DNA of 64,000 nt. Source: Luzula sylvatica (Eukaryota > Streptophyta > Magnoliopsida > Poales > Juncaceae). Positions 13,290-26,900 of this stretch are shown here, in pieces; positions within the stretch are counted from its first letter, which is position 1, and each line of letters starts with the position of its first letter. The translations under genes were made by a program, and so were the position numbers. The stretch is from NCBI GenBank assembly GCA_946800325.1, contig OX326958.1, positions 59,513,793 through 59,577,792 of the forward strand, given 5' to 3'. The notes beneath the pieces are model-generated. The model was not told where the DNA came from. It saw only the letters and a list, made by a program, of their open reading frames with translations, and searched no databases.

Positions 13290-15647
13290 TTTAGATCATT
13301 TGTATCGTATCTTTTAGCACATAACTTTTCACCAAATTTCACAAACACTAAGAAATTTTGTTTTTCGATTCAAAACAAGATTTTAACGCTTTGAGGAGTT
13401 CAAATAACGTGTTTCTAGATCATTTGTATCGTATCTTTTACTACATAACGTTTCACCAAATTTCACAAACACTAAGAAAGTTTGTTTTTCCATTCAAAAC
13501 ATGATTTTAACGCTTTGAGGAGTTCAAATAACGTGTTTTTAGATCAGATGTATCGTATCTTTTACTACATAACTTTTTACCAAATTTCAGAAACGCTAAG
13601 AAAGTTTGTTTTTCGATTCAAAACAAGATTTTAACGCTTTGAGGAGTTCAAATAACATGTTTTTAGATCATTTGTATCATATCTTTTACTACATAACTTT
13701 TCAGCAAATTTCACAAACACTAAGAAAGTTTGTTTTTCGATTCAAAACAAGATTTTAACGCTTTGAGGAGTTCAAATAACATGTTTTTAGATCATTTGTA
13801 TCGTATCTTTTACTACAAAACTTTTCACCAAATTTCACAAACACTAAGAAAGCTTGTTTTTCGATTCAAAACAAGATTTTAACGCTTTGAGGAGTTCAAA
13901 TAACATGTTTTGAGATCATTTGTATCGTATCTTTTACTACATAACTTTTCACCAAATTTCACAAACACTAAGAAAGTTTGTTTTTCGATTTCAAAACAAG
14001 ATTTTAACGCTTTGAGGAGTTCAAATAACGTGTTTTTGGATCATTTGTATCGTATCTTTTAGTACATAACTTTTCACCAAATATCACAAAAACTAAGAAA
14101 GTTTGTTTTTTGATTCAAAACAAGATTTTAAAGCTTTGAGAAGTTAAAATACCATGTTTTTAGATCATTTGTATCGTATCTTTTAGTACATAACTTTTCA
14201 CCAAATTTCACAACCACTAAGAAAGTGTGTTTTTCGATTCAAAACAAGATTTTAACGCTTTGAGGAGTTCAAATAACGTGTTTTTAGATCATTTATATCG
14301 TATCTTTTACTACATAACTTTTCACCAAATTTCACAAACACCCAGAAAGTTTGTTTTTCGATTCAAAACAATATTTTAACGCTTTGAGGTGTTCAAATAA
14401 CATGTTTTTAGATCATTTGTGTCGTATCTTTTAGTACATAACTTTTCCCCAAATTTCACAAACACTAAGAAAGTTTTTTTTTCGATTCAAAACAAGATTT
14501 TAACGCTTTGAGGAGTTCAAATAACGTGTTTTTAGATCATTTATATCGTATCTTTTACTACATAACTTTTCACCAAATTTCACAAACACCAAGAAAGTTT
14601 GTTTTTCGATTCAAAACAATATTTTAACGCTTTGAGGTGTTCAAAAAACGTGTTTTTAGATCATTTGTGTCGTATCTTTTAGTACATAACTTTTCACCAA
14701 ATCTCCCAAACACTAAGAAAGTTTGTTTTTCCATTCAAAACAAACATTTAACGCTTTGAGGAGTTCAAATAACGTGTTTTTAGATCATTTGTATCGTATC
14801 TTTTACTACAAAACTTTTCACCAAATTTCACAAACACTAAGAAAGCTTGTTTTTCGATTCAAAACAAAATTTTAACGCTTTGAGGAGTTCAAATAACGTG
14901 TTTTTAGATCATTTGTATCGTATCTTTTACTACATAACTTTTCACCAAATTTCACAAACACTAAGAAAGTTTGTTTTTCGATTTCAAAACAAGAATTTAA
15001 CGCTTTGAGGAGTTCAAATAACGTGTTTTTAGATCATTTGTATCGTATCTTTTAGTACATAACTTTTCACCAAATTTTACAAACACTAAGAAAGTTTGTT
15101 TTTCGATTCAAAACAAGATTTTAAAGCTTTGAGGAGTTCAAATAACATGTTTTTAGATCATTTGTATCGTATCTTTTAGTACATAACTTTTCACCAAATT
15201 ACACAAACACTAAGAAAGTTTGTTTATCGATTCAAAACAAGATTTTAACGCTTTGAGGAGTTCAGATAATAAGTTTTTAGATCAGGTGTATCGTATCTTT
15301 TACTACATAACTTTTTACCAAATTTCAGAAACGCTAAGAAAGTTTGTTTTTCTATTCAAAACAAGATTTTAACGCTTTGAGGAGTGCAAATAACATGTTT
15401 TTAGATCAGGTGTATCGTATCTTTTACTACATAACTTTTTACCAAATTTCAGAAACACTAAGAAAGTTTGTTTTTCGATTCAAAACAAGATTTTAACGCT
15501 TTGAGGAGTTCAAATAACGTGTTTTTAGATCATTTGTATCGTATCTTTTACTACATAACTTTTCACCAAATTTCACAAACACTAAGAAAGTTTGTTTTTC
15601 GATTCAAAACAAGATTTTAACGCTTTGAGGTGTTCAAATAACATGTT
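13290..15647. repeat. 19-monomer HOR unit, copy 1 (2,358 bp)
   Basis: Markers here recur 2,358 bp later (19 monomers plus two bases): GTGTTTTGAGATC-type monomers near 13905 and 16263, CACCCAG at 14341 and 16699, CACAACCACTAAG near 14210 and 16568, and GATAATAAG near 15265 (GATAACAAG near 17625). A more diverged match at the same offset extends left to about 12410, so the unit was derived from the end of the 45-monomer block and not from foreign sequence. Confidence 0.8.
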
Positions 15648-18140
15648 TTTAGATCATTTGTATCGTATCTTTTAGTACATAACTTTTCACCAAATTTCAC
15701 AAACACTAAGAAATTTTGTTTTTCGATTCAAAACAAGATTTTAACGCTTTGAGGAGTTCAAATAACGTGTTTCTAGATCATTTGTATCGTATCTTTTACT
15801 ACATAACGTTTCACCAAATTTCACAAACACTAAGAAAGTTTGTTTTTCCATTCAAAACATGATTTTAACGCTTTGAGGAGTTCAAATAACGTGTTTTTAG
15901 ATCAGGTGTATCGTATCTTTTACTACATAACTTTTTACCAAATTTCAGAAACGCTAAGAAAGTTTGTTTTTCGATTCAAAACAAGATTTTAACGCTTTGA
16001 GGAGTTCAAATAACATGTTTTTAGATCATTTGTATCATATCTTTTACTACATAACTTTTCAGCAAATTTCACAAACACTAAGAAAGTTTGTTTTTCGATT
16101 CAAAACAAGATTTTAACGCTTTGAGGAGTTCAAATAACATGTTTTTAGATCATTTGTATCGTATCTTTTACTACAAAACTTTTCACCAAATTTCACAAAC
16201 ACTAAGAAAGCTTGTTTTTCGATTCAAAACAAGATTTTAACGCTTTGAGGAGTTCAAATAACATGTTTTGAGATCATTTGTATCGTATCTTTTACTACAT
16301 AACTTTTCACCAAATTTCACAAACACTAAGAAAGTTTGTTTTTCGATTTCAAAACAAGATTTTAACGCTTTGAGGAGTTCAAATAACGTGTTTTTAGATC
16401 ATTTGTATCGTATCTTTTAGTACATAACTTTTCACCAAATATCACAAAAACTAAGAAAGTTTGTTTTTTGATTCAAAACAAGATTTTAAAGCTTTGAGGA
16501 GTTAAAATATCATGTTTTTAGATCATTTGTATCGTATCTTTTAGTACATAACTTTTCACCAAATTTCACAACCACTAAGAAAGTGTGTTTTTCGATTCAA
16601 AACAAGATTTTAACGCTTTGAGGAGTTCAAATAACGTGTTTTTAGATCATTTATATCGTATCTTTTACTACATAACTTTTCACCAAATTTCACAAACACC
16701 CAGAAAGTTTGTTTTTCGATTCAAAACAATATTTTAATGCTTTGAGGTGTTCAAATAACATGTTTTTAGATCATTTGTGTCGTATCTTTTAGTACATAAC
16801 TTTTCCCCAAATTTCACAAACACTAAGAAAGTTTTTTTTTCGATTCAAAACAAGATTTTAACGCTTTGAGGAGTTCAAATAACGTGTTTTTAGATCATTT
16901 ATATCGTATCTTTTACTACATAACTTTTCACCAAATTTCACAAACACCAAGAAAGTTTGTTTTTCGATTCAAAACAATATTTTAACGCTTTGAGGTGTTC
17001 AAAAAACGTGTTTTTAGATCATTTGTGTCGTATCTTTTAGTACATAACTTTTCACCAAATCTCCCAAACACTAAGAAAGTTTGTTTTTCCATTCAAAACA
17101 AACATTTAACGCTTTGAGGAGTTCAAATAACGTGTTTTTAGATCATTTGTATCGTATCTTTTACTACAAAACTTTTCACCAAATTTCACAAACACTAACA
17201 AAGCTTGTTTTTCGATTCAAAACAAAATTTTAACGCTTTGAGGAGTTCAAATAACGTGTTTTTAGATCATTTGTATCGTATCTTTTACTACATAACTTTT
17301 CACCAAATTTCACAAACACTAAGAAAGTTTGTTTTTCGATTTCAAAACAAGAATTTAACGCTTTGAGGAGTTCAAATAACGTGTTTTTAGATCATTTGTA
17401 TCGTATCTTTTAGTACATAACTTTTCACCAAATTTTACAAACACTAAGAAAGTTTGTTTTTCGATTCAAAACAAGATTTTAAAGCTTTGAGGAGTTCAAA
17501 TAACATGTTTTTAGATCATTTGTATCGTATCTTTTAGTACATAACTTTTCACCAAATTACACAAACACTAAGAAAGTTTGTTTATCGATTCAAAACAAGA
17601 TTTTAACGCTTTGAGGAGTTCAGATAACAAGTTTTTAGATCAGGTGTATCGTATCTTTTACTACATAACTTTTTACCAAATTTCAGAAACGCTAAGAAAG
17701 TTTGTTTTTCGATTCAAAACAAGATTTTAACGCTTTGAGGAGTGCAAATAACATGTTTTTAGATCAGGTGTATCGTATCTTTTACTACATAACTTTTTAC
17801 CAAATTTCAGAAACACTAAGAAAGTTTGTTTTTCGATTCAAAACAAGATTTTAATGCTTTGAGGAGTTCAAATAACGTGTTTTTAGATCATTTGTATCGT
17901 ATCTTTTACTACATAACTTTTCACCAAATTTCACAAACACTAAGAAAGTTTGTTTTTCGATTCAAAACAAGATTTTAACGCTTTGAGGTGTTCAAATAAC
18001 ATGTTTTTAGATCATTTGTATCGTATCTTTTAGTACATAACTTTTCACCAAATTTCACAAACACTAAGAAATTTTGTTTTTCGATTCAAAACAAGATTTT
18101 AACGCTTTGAGGAGTTCAAATAACGTGTTTCTAGATCATT
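15648..18140. repeat. 19-monomer HOR unit, copy 2
   Basis: This is the second copy of the 13290 unit. The match ends near 18147, where TGTATCTTATC replaces TGTATCGTATC and the following monomer has a nine-T run instead of a CATAACG monomer. The right part of this copy (from about 16360) is also the first member of the next repeat series, whose period is 2,444 bp. The 2,444 bp unit exceeds the 2,358 bp unit by 86 bp, which is about one 87 bp truncated monomer. Confidence 0.78.
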
Positions 18141-18489
18141 TGTATCTTATCTTTTACTACATAACTTTTCACCAAATTTCACAAACACTAAGAAAGTTTT
18201 TTTTTCGATTCAAAACAAGATTTTAACGCTTTGAGGAGTTCAAATAACGTGTTTTTAGATCATTTATATCGTATCTTTTACTACATAACTTTTCACCAAA
18301 TTTCACAAACACCAAGAAAGTTTGTTTTTCGATTCAAAACAAGATTTTAACGCTTTGAGGTGTTCAAATAACGTGTTTTTAGATCATTTGTGTCGTATCT
18401 TTTAGTACATAACTTTTCACCAAATCTCCCAAACACTAAGAAAGTTTGTTTTTCCATTCAAAACAAACATTTAACGCTTTGAGGAGTTC

Positions 18490-18576
18490 AAATAACGTGT
18501 TTTTAGATCATTTGTATCGTATCTTAGAAAGTTTGTTTTTCGATTCAAAACAAGATTTTAAAGCATTGAGGAGTTC
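18490..18576. repeat. Truncated 87 bp monomer (37 bp deletion), copy 1
   Basis: The monomer runs from AAATAACGTG straight from GTATCGTATCTT into AGAAAGTTTG, so 37 bases corresponding to about monomer positions 37-73 are missing. The next monomer begins at 18577. The identical deletion occurs at 20934, 24370, 26814 and 42411, so it arose once and was spread by segmental duplication. Its length is a multiple of three, which opens a 79-codon reading frame across it with no coding significance. Confidence 0.93.
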
Positions 18577-20933
18577 AAATAACATGTTTTTAGATCAGGT
18601 GTATCGTATCTTTTACTACATAACTTTTCACCAAATTTCACAAACACTAAGAAAGTTTGTTTTTCGATTCAAAACAAGATTTTAACGCTTTGAGGAGTTC
18701 AAATAACGTGTTTTTACATCATTTGTATCGTATCTTTTACTACAAAACTTTTCACCAAATTTCAGAAACACTAAGAAAGCTTGTTTTTCGATTCAAAACA
18801 AGATTTGAACGCTTTGAGGAGTTCAAATAACGTGTTTTTAGATCATTTGTATCGTATCTTTTAGTACATAACTTTTCACCAAATATCACAAAAACTAAGA
18901 AAGTTTGTTTTTTGATTCAAAACAAGATTTTAAAGCTTTGAGGAGTTAAAATATCATGTTTTTAGGTCATTTGTATCGTATCTTTTAGTACATAACTTTT
19001 CACCAAATTTCACAAACACTAAGAAAGTGTGTTTTTCGATTCAAAACAAGATTTTAACGCTTTGAGGAGTTCAAATAACGTGTTTTTAGATCATTTATAT
19101 CGTATCTTTTACTACATAACTTTTCACCAAATTTCACAAACAGCCAGAAAGTTTGTTTTTCGATTCAAAACAATATTTTAACGCTTTGAGGTGTTCAAAT
19201 AACATGTTTTTAGATCATTTGTGTCGTATCTTTTAGTACATAACTTTTCCCCAAATTTCACAAACACTAAGAAAGTTTTTTTTTCGATTCAAAACAAGAT
19301 TTTAACGCTTTGAGGAGTTCAAATAACGTGTTTTTAGATCATTTATATCGTATCTTTTACTACATAACTTTTCACCAAATTTCACAAACACCAAGAAAGT
19401 TTGTTTTTCGATTCAAAACAATATTTTAACGCTTTGAGGTGTTCAAAAAACGTGTTTTTAGATCATTTGTGTCGTATCTTTTAGTACATAACTTTTCACC
19501 AAATCTCCCAAACACTAAGAAAGTTTGTTTTTCCATTCAAAACAAACATTTAACGCTTTGAGGAGTTCAAATAACGTGTTTTTAGATCATTTGTATCGTA
19601 TCTTTTACTACAAAACTTTTCACCAAATTTCACAAACACTAAGAAAGCTTGTTTTTCGATTCAAAACAAAATTTTAACGCTTTGAGGAGTTCAAATAACG
19701 TGTTTTTAGATCATTTGTATCGTATCTTTTACTACATAACTTTTCACCAAATTTCACAAACACTAAGAATGTTTGTTTTTCGATTTCAAAACAAGAATTT
19801 AACGCTTTGAGGAGTTCAAATAACGTGTTTTTAGATCATTTGTATCGTATCTTTTAGTACATAACTTTTCACCAAATTTTACAAACACTAAGAAAGTTTG
19901 TTTTTCGATTCAAAACAAGATTTTAAAGCTTTGAGGAGTTCAAATAACATGTTTTTAGATCATTTGTATCGTATCTTTTAGTACATAACTTTTCACCAAA
20001 TTACACAAACACTAAGAAAGTTTTTTTATCGATTCAAAACAAGATTTTAACGCTTTGAGGAGTTCAGATAACAAGTTTTTAGATCAGGTGTATCGTATCT
20101 TTTACTACATAACTTTTTACCAAATTTCAGAAACGCTAAGAAAGTTTGTTTTTCGATTCAAAACAAGATTTTAACGCTTTGAGGAGTGCAAATAACATGT
20201 TTTTAGATCAGGTGTATCGTATCTTTTACTACATAACTTTTTACCAAATTTCAGAAACACTAAGAAAGTTTGTTTTTCGATTCAAAACAAGATTTTAACG
20301 CTTTGAGGAGTTCAAATAACGTGTTTTTAGATCATTTGTATCGTATCTTTTACTACATAACTTTTCACCAAATTTCACAAACAATAAGAAAGTTTGTTTT
20401 TCGATTCAAAACAAGATTTTAACGCTTTGAGGTGTTCAAATAACATGTTTTTAGATCATTTGTATCGTATCTTTTAGTACATAACTTTTCACCAAATTTC
20501 ACAAACACTAAGAAATTTTGTTTTTCGATTCAAAACAAGATTTTAACGCTTTGAGGAGTTCAAATAACGTGTTTCTAGATCATTTGTATCTTATCTTTTA
20601 CTACATAACTTTTCACCAAATTTCACAAACTCTAAGAAAGTTTTTTTTTCGATTCAAAACAAGATTTTAACGCTTTGAGGAATTCAAATAACGTGTTTTT
20701 AGATCATTTATATCGTATCTTTTACTACATAACTTTTCACCAAATTTCACAAACACCAAGAAAGTTTATTTTTCGATTCAAAACAAGATTTTAACGCTTT
20801 GAGGTGTTCAAATAACGTGTTTTTAGATCATTTGTGTCGTATCTTTTAGTACATAACTTTTCACCAAATCTCCCAAACACTAAGAAAGTTTGTTTTTCCA
20901 TTCAAAACAAACATTTAACGCTTTGAGGAGTTC

Positions 20934-21020
20934 AAATAACGTGTTTTTAGATCATTTGTATCGTATCTTAGAAAGTTTGTTTTTCGATTCAAAACAAGAT
21001 TTTAAAGCATTGAGGAGTTC
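20934..21020. repeat. Truncated 87 bp monomer, copy 2
   Basis: The internal 37 bp deletion is the same as at 18490, with the same flanks: a preceding monomer carrying TCTCCC and AAACAAACATTT, and a following monomer AAATAACATG with GATCAGGTG. The spacing of 2,444 bp from copy 1 defines the 20-monomer HOR. Confidence 0.93.
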
Positions 21021-22510
21021 AAATAACATGTTTTTAGATCAGGTGTATCGTATCTTTTACTACATAACTTTTCACCAAATTTCACAAACACTAAGAAAGT
21101 TTGTTTTTCGATTCAAAACAAGATTTTAACGCTTTGAGGAGTTCAAATAACGTGTTTTTACATCATTTGTATCGTATCTTTTACTACAAAACTTTTCACC
21201 AAATTTCAGAAACACTAAGAAAGCTTGTTTTTCGATTCAAAACAAGATTTTTAACGCTTTGAGGAGTTCAAATAACGTGTTTTTAGATCATTTGTATCGT
21301 ATCTTTTACTACATAACTTTTCACCAAATTTCACAAACACTAAAAAAGTTTGTTTTTCGATTTCAAAACAAGATTTTAACGCTTTGAGGAGTTAAATAAC
21401 GTGTTTTTAGATCATTTGTATCGTATCTTTTAGTAGATAACTTTTCACCAAATTTTACTAACACTAAGAAAGTTTGTTTTTCGATTCAAAACAAGATTTT
21501 AAATCATTGAGGTGTTCAAATAACATGTTTTTAGATCATTTGTATCGTATCTTTTAGTACATAACTTTTCACCAAATTACACAAACACTAAGAAAGTTTG
21601 TTTTTCGATTCAAAACAAGATTTTAACGCTTTGAGGAGTTCAGATAACAAGTTTTTAGATCAGGTGTATCGTATCTTTTACTACATAACTTTTTACCAAA
21701 TTTCAAAAATGCTAAGAAAGTTTGTTTTTCGATTCAAAACAAGATTTTAACGCTTTGAGGAGTTCAAATAACATGTTTTTAGATCAGGTGTATCGTATCT
21801 TTTACTACATAACTTTTTACCAAATTTCAGAAACACTAAGAAAGTTTGTTTTTCGATTCAAAACAAGATTTTAACGCTTTGAGGAGTTCAACTAACGTGT
21901 TTTTAGATCATTTGTATCGTATCTTTTACTAAATAACTTTGCACAAAATTTCACAAACACTAAGAAAGTTTGTTTTTCGATTCAAAACAAGATTTTAACG
22001 CTTTGAGGTGTTCAAATAACATGTTTTTAGATCATTTGTATCGTATCTTTCAGTACATAACTTTTCACCAAATTTCACAACCACTAAGAAATTTTGTTTT
22101 TCGATTCAAAACAAGATTTTAACGCTTTGAGGAGTTCAAATAACGTGTTTCTAGATCATTTGTATCGTATCTTTTACTACATAACGTTTCACCAAATTTC
22201 ACAAACACTAAGAAAGTTTGTTTTTCGATTCAAAACATGATTTTAACGCTTTGAGGAGTTCAAATAACGTGTTTTTAGATCATTTGTATCGTATCTTTTA
22301 CTACATAACTTTTCACCAAATTTCACAAACACTAAGAGAGTTTGTTTTTCGATTCAAAACAAGATTTTAACGCTTTGAGGTGTTCAAATAACATGTTTTT
22401 AGATGAGGTGTATCGTATCTATTACTACATAACTTTTAACCAAATTTCAGAAACGCTAAGAAAGTTTGTTTTTCGATTCAAAACAAGATTTTAACGCTTT
22501 GAGGAGTTCA

Positions 22511-23819
22511 AATAATGTGTTTTTAGATCATTTGTATCATATCTTTTACTACATAACTTTTCAGCAAATTTCACAAACACTAAGAAAGTTTGTTTTTCGA
22601 TTCAAAACAAGATTTTAACGCTTTGAGGAGTTCAAATAATGTGTTTTTAGATCATTTGTATCGTATCTTTTAGTACATAACTTTTCACCAAATTACACAA
22701 ACACTATGAAAGTTTGTTTTTCGATTCAAAACAAGATTTTAACTCTTTGAGGAGTTCAGATAACAAGTTTTTAGATCAGGTGTATCGTATCTTTTACTAC
22801 ATAACTTTTTACCAAATTTCAGAAACGCTAAGAAAGTTTGTTTTTCGATTCAAAACAAGATTTTAACGCTTTGAGGAGTTCAAATAACGTGTTTTTAGAT
22901 CATTTGTATCGTATCTTTTACTACATAACTTTTCACCAAATTTCACAAACACTAAGAAAGTTTGTTTTTCGATTCAAAACAAGATTTTAACGCTTTGAGG
23001 TGTTCAAATAACATGTTTTTAGATCATTTGTACCGTATCTTTTAGTACATAACTTTTCACCAAATTTCACAAACATTAAGAAAGTTTTTTTTTCGATTCA
23101 AAACAAGATTTTAACACTTTGAGGAGTTCAAATAACGTGTTTTTAGATCATTTATATCGTATCTTTTACTACATAACTTTTCACCAAATTTAACAAACAC
23201 CAAGAAAGTTTGTTTTTCGATTCAAAACAAGATTTTAACGCTTTGAGGTGTTCAAATAACGTGTTTTTAGATCATTTGTGTCGTATCTTTTAGTACATAA
23301 CTTTTCACCAAATTTTACAAACACTAAGAAAGTTTGTTTTTCGATTCAAAACAAGATTTTAAAGCATTGAGGTGTTGAAATAACGTGTTTCTAGATCATT
23401 TGTATCGTATCTTTTACTACATAACGTTTCACCAAATTTCACAAACACTAAGAAAGTTTGTTTTTCGATTCAAAACAAGATTTTAACGCTTTGAGGAGTT
23501 CAGATAACAAGTTTTTAGATCATTTGTATCGTATCTTTTACTACATAACTTTTCACCAAATTTCACAAACACTAAGAGAGTTTGTTTTTCGATTCAAAAC
23601 AAGATTTTAACGCTTTGAGGTGTTCAAATAACATGTTTTTAGATGAGGTGTATCGTATCTATTACTACATAACTTTTTACCAAATTTCAGAAACGCTAAG
23701 AAAGTTTGTTTTTCGATTCAAAACAAGATTTTAACGCTTTGAGGAGTTCAAATAACGTGTTTTTAGATCATTTGTATCATATCTTTTACTACATAACTTT
23801 TCAGCAAATTTCACAAACA
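22511..23819. repeat. Mosaic link between the two 5,880 bp copies
   Basis: About ten to eleven monomers of mixed origin lie here. From 22511 the order is TTCAGC, ACACTATGAAAG, AGATAACAAG, then a plain monomer, then TACCGTATC at 23031. That order is shared with 43988-44508 and differs from 28391-28760. From 23281 to about 23974 the sequence matches 39337-40030 at an offset of 16,056 bp, including GTGTTGAAATAACGTGTTTCTAG and GATAACAAG followed by GATCATTTG. Right of 23820 the next copy of the 5,880 bp segment starts. Confidence 0.7.
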
Positions 23820-24369
23820 CTAAGAAAGTTTGTTTTTCGATTCAAAACAAGATTTTAACGCTTTGAGGTGTTCAAATAACATGTTTTTAGATCATTTGTA
23901 TCGTATCTTTTAGTACATAACTTTTCACCAAATTTCACAAACACTAAGAAATTTTGTTTTTCGATTCAAAACAAGATTTTAACGCTTTGAGGAGTTCAAA
24001 TAACGTGTTTCTAGATCATTTGTATCTTATCTTTTACTACATAACTTTTCACCAAATTTCACAAACACTAAGAAAGTTTTTTTTTCGATTCAAAACAAGA
24101 TTTTAACGCTTTGAGGAGTTCAAATAACGTGTTTTTAGATCATTTATATCGTATCTTTTACTACATAACTTTTTACCAAATTTCACAAACACCAAGAAAG
24201 TTTGTTTTTCGATTCAAAACAAGATTTTAACGCTTTGAGGTGTTCAAATAACGTGTTTTTAGATCATTTGTGTCGTATCTTTTAGTACATAACTTTTCAC
24301 CAAATCTCCCAAACACTAAGAAAGTTTGTTTTTCCATTCAAAACAAACATTTAACGCTTTGAGGAGTTC

Positions 24370-24456
24370 AAATAACGTGTTTTTAGATCATTTGTATCGT
24401 ATCTTAGAAAGTTTGTTTTTCGATTCAAAACAAGATTTTAAAGCATTGAGGAGTTC
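24370..24456. repeat. Truncated 87 bp monomer, copy 3
   Basis: The same 37 bp internal deletion is present in the same flanking monomers as at 18490, from which it is offset by 5,880 bp. The corresponding stretch is missing near 40030, where a deletion of about 459 bp has removed it. Confidence 0.93.
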
Positions 24457-26813
24457 AAATAACATGTTTTTAGATCAGGTGTATCGTATCTTTTACTACA
24501 TAACTTTTCACCAAATTTCACAAACACTAAGAAAGTTTGTTTTTCGATTCAAAACAAGATTTTAACGCTTTGAGGAGTTCAAATAACGTGTTTTTACATC
24601 ATTTGTATCGTATCTTTTACTACAAACCTTTTCACCAAATTTCAGAAACACTAAGAAAGCTTGTTTTTCGATTCAAAACAAGATTTGAACGCTTTGAGGA
24701 GTTCAAATAACGTGTTTTTAGATCATTTGTATCGTATCTTTTAGTACATAACTTTTCACCAAATATCACAAAAACTAAGAAAGTTTGTTTTTTTATTCAA
24801 AACAAGATTTTAAAGCTTTGAGGAGTTAAAATATCATGTTTTTAGATCATTTGTATCGTATCTTTTAGTACATAACTTTTCACCAAATTTCACAAACACT
24901 AAGAAAGTGTGTTTTTCGATTCAAAACAAGATTTTAACGCTTTGAGGAGTTCAAATAACGTGTTTTTAGATCATTTATATCGTATCTTTTACTACATAAC
25001 TTTTCACCAAATTTCACAAACACCCAGAAAGTTTGTTTTTCGATTCAAAACAATATTTTAACGCTTTGAGGTGTTCAAATAACATGTTTTTAGATCATTT
25101 GTGTCGTATCTTTTAGTACATAACTTTTCCCCAAATTTCACAAACACTAAGAAAGTTTTTTTTTCGATTCAAAACAAGATTTTAACGCTTTGAGGAGTTC
25201 AAATAACGTGTTTTTAGATCATTTATATCGTATCTTTTACTACATAACTTTTCACCAAATTTCACAAACACCAAGAAAGTTTGTTTTTCGATTCAAAACA
25301 ATATTTTAACGCTTTGAGGTGTTCAAAAAATGTGTTTTTAGATCATTTGTGTCGTATCTTTTAGTACATAACTTTTCACCAAATCTCCCAAACACTAAGA
25401 AAGTTTGTTTTTCCATTCAAAACAAACATTTAACGCTTTGAGGAGTTCAAATAACGTGTTTTTAGATCATTTGTATCGTATCTTTTACTACAAAACTTTT
25501 CACCAAATTTCACAAACACTAAGAAAGCTTGTTTTTCGATTCAAAACAAAATTTTAACGCTTTGAGGAGTTCAAATAACGTGTTTTTAGATCATTTGTAT
25601 CGTATCTTTTACTACATAACTTTTCACCAAATTTCACAAACACTAAGAATGTTTGTTTTTCGATTTCAAAACAAGAATTTAACGCTTTGAGGAGTTCAAA
25701 TAACGTGTTTTTAGATCATTTGTATCGTATCTTTTAGTACATAACTTTTCACCAAATTTTACAAACACTAAGAAAGTTTGTTTTTCGATTCAAAACAAGA
25801 TTTTAAAGCTTTGAGGAGTTCAAATAACATGTTTTTAGATCATTTGTATCGTATCTTTTAGTACATAACTTTTCACCAAATTACACAAACACTAAGAAAG
25901 TTTGTTTATCGATTCAAAACAAGATTTTAACGCTTTGAGGAGTTCAGATAACAAGTTTTTAGATCAGGTGTATCGTATCTTTTACTACATAACTTTTTAC
26001 CAAATTTCAGAAACGCTAAGAAAGTTTGTTTTTCGATTCAAAACAAGATTTTAACGCTTTGAGGAGTGCAAATAACATGTTTTTAGATCAGGTGTATCGT
26101 ATCTTTTACTACATAACTTTTTACCAAATTTCAGAAACACTAAGAAAGTTTGTTTTTCGATTCAAAACAAGATTTTAACGCTTTGAGGAGTTCAAATAAC
26201 GTGTTTTTAGATCATTTGTATCGTATCTTTTACTACATAACTTTTCACCAAATTTCACAAACAATAAGAAAGTTTGTTTTTCGATTCAAAACAAGATTTT
26301 AACGCTTTGAGGTGTTCAAATAACATGTTTTTAGATCATTTGTATCGTATCTTTTAGTACATAACTTTTCACCAAATTTCACAAACACTAAGAAATTTTG
26401 TTTTTCGATTCAAAACAAGATTTTAACGCTTTGAGGAGTTCAAATAACGTGTTTCTAGATCATTTGTATCTTATCTTTTACTACATAACTTTTCACCAAA
26501 TTTCACAAACTCTAAGAAAGTTTTTTTTTCGATTCAAAACAAGATTTTAACGCTTTGAGGAGTTCAAATAACGTGTTTTTAGATCATTTATATCGTATCT
26601 TTTACTACAAAACTTTTCACCAAATTTCACAAACACCAAGAAAGTTTGTTTTTCGATTCAAAACAAGATTTTAACGCTTTGAGGTGTTCAAATAACGTGT
26701 TTTTAAATCATTTGTGTCGTATCTTTTAGTACATAACTTTTCACCAAATCTCCCAAACACTAAGAAAGTTTGTTTTTCCATTCAAAACAAACATTTAACG
26801 CTTTGAGGAGTTC

Positions 26814-26900
26814 AAATAACGTGTTTTTAGATCATTTGTATCGTATCTTAGAAAGTTTGTTTTTCGATTCAAAACAAGATTTTAAAGCATTGAGGAGTTC
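26814..26900. repeat. Truncated 87 bp monomer, copy 4
   Basis: The same 37 bp internal deletion is present, 2,444 bp after copy 3 and 5,880 bp after copy 2. It also pairs with the monomer at 42411 across the 15,597 bp duplication. Confidence 0.93.

Larger units (their letters stand above)
8285..13676. repeat. 45-monomer HOR unit, copy 2 (5,584 bp offset)
   Basis: This is the second copy of the 2701-8284 unit. The correspondence runs to about 13676, where this copy reads TGTATCATATC while copy 1 reads TGTATCGTATC near 8094. It is therefore slightly shorter than a full period. Private changes include GTGTTAGTAG near 11800 (copy 1 has GTGTTTCTAG near 6216), TTTAGTACAAAAC near 12445 and GATCAGATG near 13547. 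The high similarity indicates a recent segmental duplication by unequal exchange, which is inference from similarity and collinearity. Confidence 0.86.
16360..21240. repeat. 20-monomer HOR pair (2,444 bp) including an 87 bp monomer
   Basis: Two consecutive copies are offset by 2,444 bp. Anchors are CACCCAG at 16699 against CAGCCAG near 19141, and the two truncated monomers at 18490 and 20934. The period equals 19 full monomers plus one 87 bp monomer plus one base. Other shared markers are TATCACAAAAAC (16441, 18885), AACAATATTTTAACG, TTCAAAAAACGTG, GAATTTAACG and GAGTGCAAATAAC. This 20-monomer form reappears near 24.4-26.9 kb and 40.6-42.5 kb. Confidence 0.8.
17940..22510. repeat. Segment duplicated at 5,880 bp offset, copy 1
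   Basis: This segment is collinear with 23820-28390. Anchors are the truncated monomers (18490 with 24370, 20934 with 26814), CAGCCAG/CACCCAG at 19141 and 25021, GAGTTCAACTAAC near 21886 and 27766, and TTTGCACAAAATTTC near 21938 and 27818. Left of 17940 and right of 22510 the monomer types no longer correspond, although the 5,880 bp register is regained at the TACCGTATC monomers (23031 and 28911). Confidence 0.83.

Noticed and set aside
13911..16280. Inverted segments within the array
   Set aside because: I looked for reverse-complement landmarks (GAACTCCTCAAAGC, GTTTTGAATCG) and saw none as array monomers; all copies read in one direction.
18446..18685. 79-codon open frame, repeated at 20890, 24326, 26770 and 42367
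   Set aside because: It lies entirely in satellite monomers, begins with TTG, has a repetitive low-complexity product, and exists only because the 87 bp monomer preserves frame. There is no promoter, no family resemblance and no codon signal.
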